DNA of 34,053 bases from Thermoplasmatota archaeon (GTDB lineage: Archaea; Thermoplasmatota; Penumbrarchaeia; JASLWR01). The DNA lies in contig JASLWR010000029.1 in NCBI GenBank assembly GCA_030740765.1, forward strand, positions 1-34,053, written 5' to 3'. The notes beneath the pieces were generated by a model, which saw only the letters and a list, made by a program, of their open reading frames with translations, had not been told where the DNA came from and ran no database searches. Positions 33,976-34,053 of the stretch are shown in pieces. The position numbers and the translations under genes are program-made. Each line of letters starts with the position of its first letter. Positions within the stretch are counted from its first letter, which is position 1.

Positions 33976-34053
33976 GTAGTAAACTACCAGCCCCTAAAGG
34001 AGCTGGCGTTTTGCGCGTAGTGCCGTTAATTCTAAGCAAAGTCTGTCAACGAG
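33976..34053 (-). mobile_element. Terminal hairpin of an IS200/IS605-like element, running off the window
   Basis: On the minus strand a stem-loop pairs CCAGC with GCTGG (34002-34006 and 33987-33991), extended past one mismatch by AGG/CCT around a CTTTAG-type loop. It is directly followed by TAGTTTACTAC, itself a 5-bp hairpin with GTAGT (33976-33980). A subterminal hairpin with CCTTTAGG followed by TAGTTTAC is the usual form of IS605-family right ends and their small non-autonomous derivatives. The body would lie beyond 34053. Confidence 0.45.

Overview
The window looks like a piece of an archaeal chromosome, most likely from an anaerobic Thermoplasmatota-like lineage. The lineage is an inference: no rRNA or tRNA gene is visible to anchor it. 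The archaeal signs are an archaeal-type threonyl-tRNA synthetase with the long N-terminal editing domain, TATA-box spacing that fits leaderless genes (lhr, possibly ygiQ and the 10054 gene), a NYN-LOTUS protein and NDP-forming acyl-CoA synthetase metabolism. Coding density is high, and GTG/TTG starts backed by Shine-Dalgarno sites occur.

Left part (1-10500): a very long Lhr-type helicase; a PadR/HAAS regulatory pair behind a secreted, C-terminally anchored surface protein, with a palindrome over the promoter; a YgiQ-type radical SAM protein; and a small AT-rich membrane protein.

Iron block (10590-14014): feoB under a triple DtxR-type half-site, an overlapping 58-aa cysteine-rich protein, a DtxR-FeoA fusion regulator, and a second MntR/DtxR-type regulator. 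The genes plausibly form an autoregulated Fe(II) uptake unit.

Middle (14055-18940): a 53-aa protein and a double zinc-ribbon protein on the minus strand; thrS with a macrodomain gene behind it; and a PrsW-like membrane protein with a 45-residue Asp/Tyr tail.

Metabolic block (19031-30580): a 2-hydroxyacyl-CoA dehydratase activator (minus strand) is divergent from a single dehydratase D-component gene. That gene is followed in one direction by a fused ADP-forming acyl-CoA synthetase, an AMP-forming acyl-CoA ligase and a ketopantoate-reductase-family dehydrogenase. Together these can be read as a reductive 2-oxoacid (Stickland-like) fermentation module: 2-oxoacid to D-2-hydroxyacid, to 2-hydroxyacyl-CoA, to enoyl-CoA, with ATP recovered from the acyl-CoA. 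A winged-helix regulator and a long inverted repeat separate it from a molybdenum hydroxylase made of an FAD subunit and a fused [2Fe-2S]/molybdopterin subunit.

Right part (30601-34053): a NYN-LOTUS nuclease-like protein, a protein with an EMAP/Trbp111-like C-terminal domain, an AT-rich DUF2971 gene, an orphan gene, and at the very edge a hairpin that looks like the end of an IS200/IS605-type element. A second, decayed IS605/tnpB-like footprint lies between the dehydratase and its activator.
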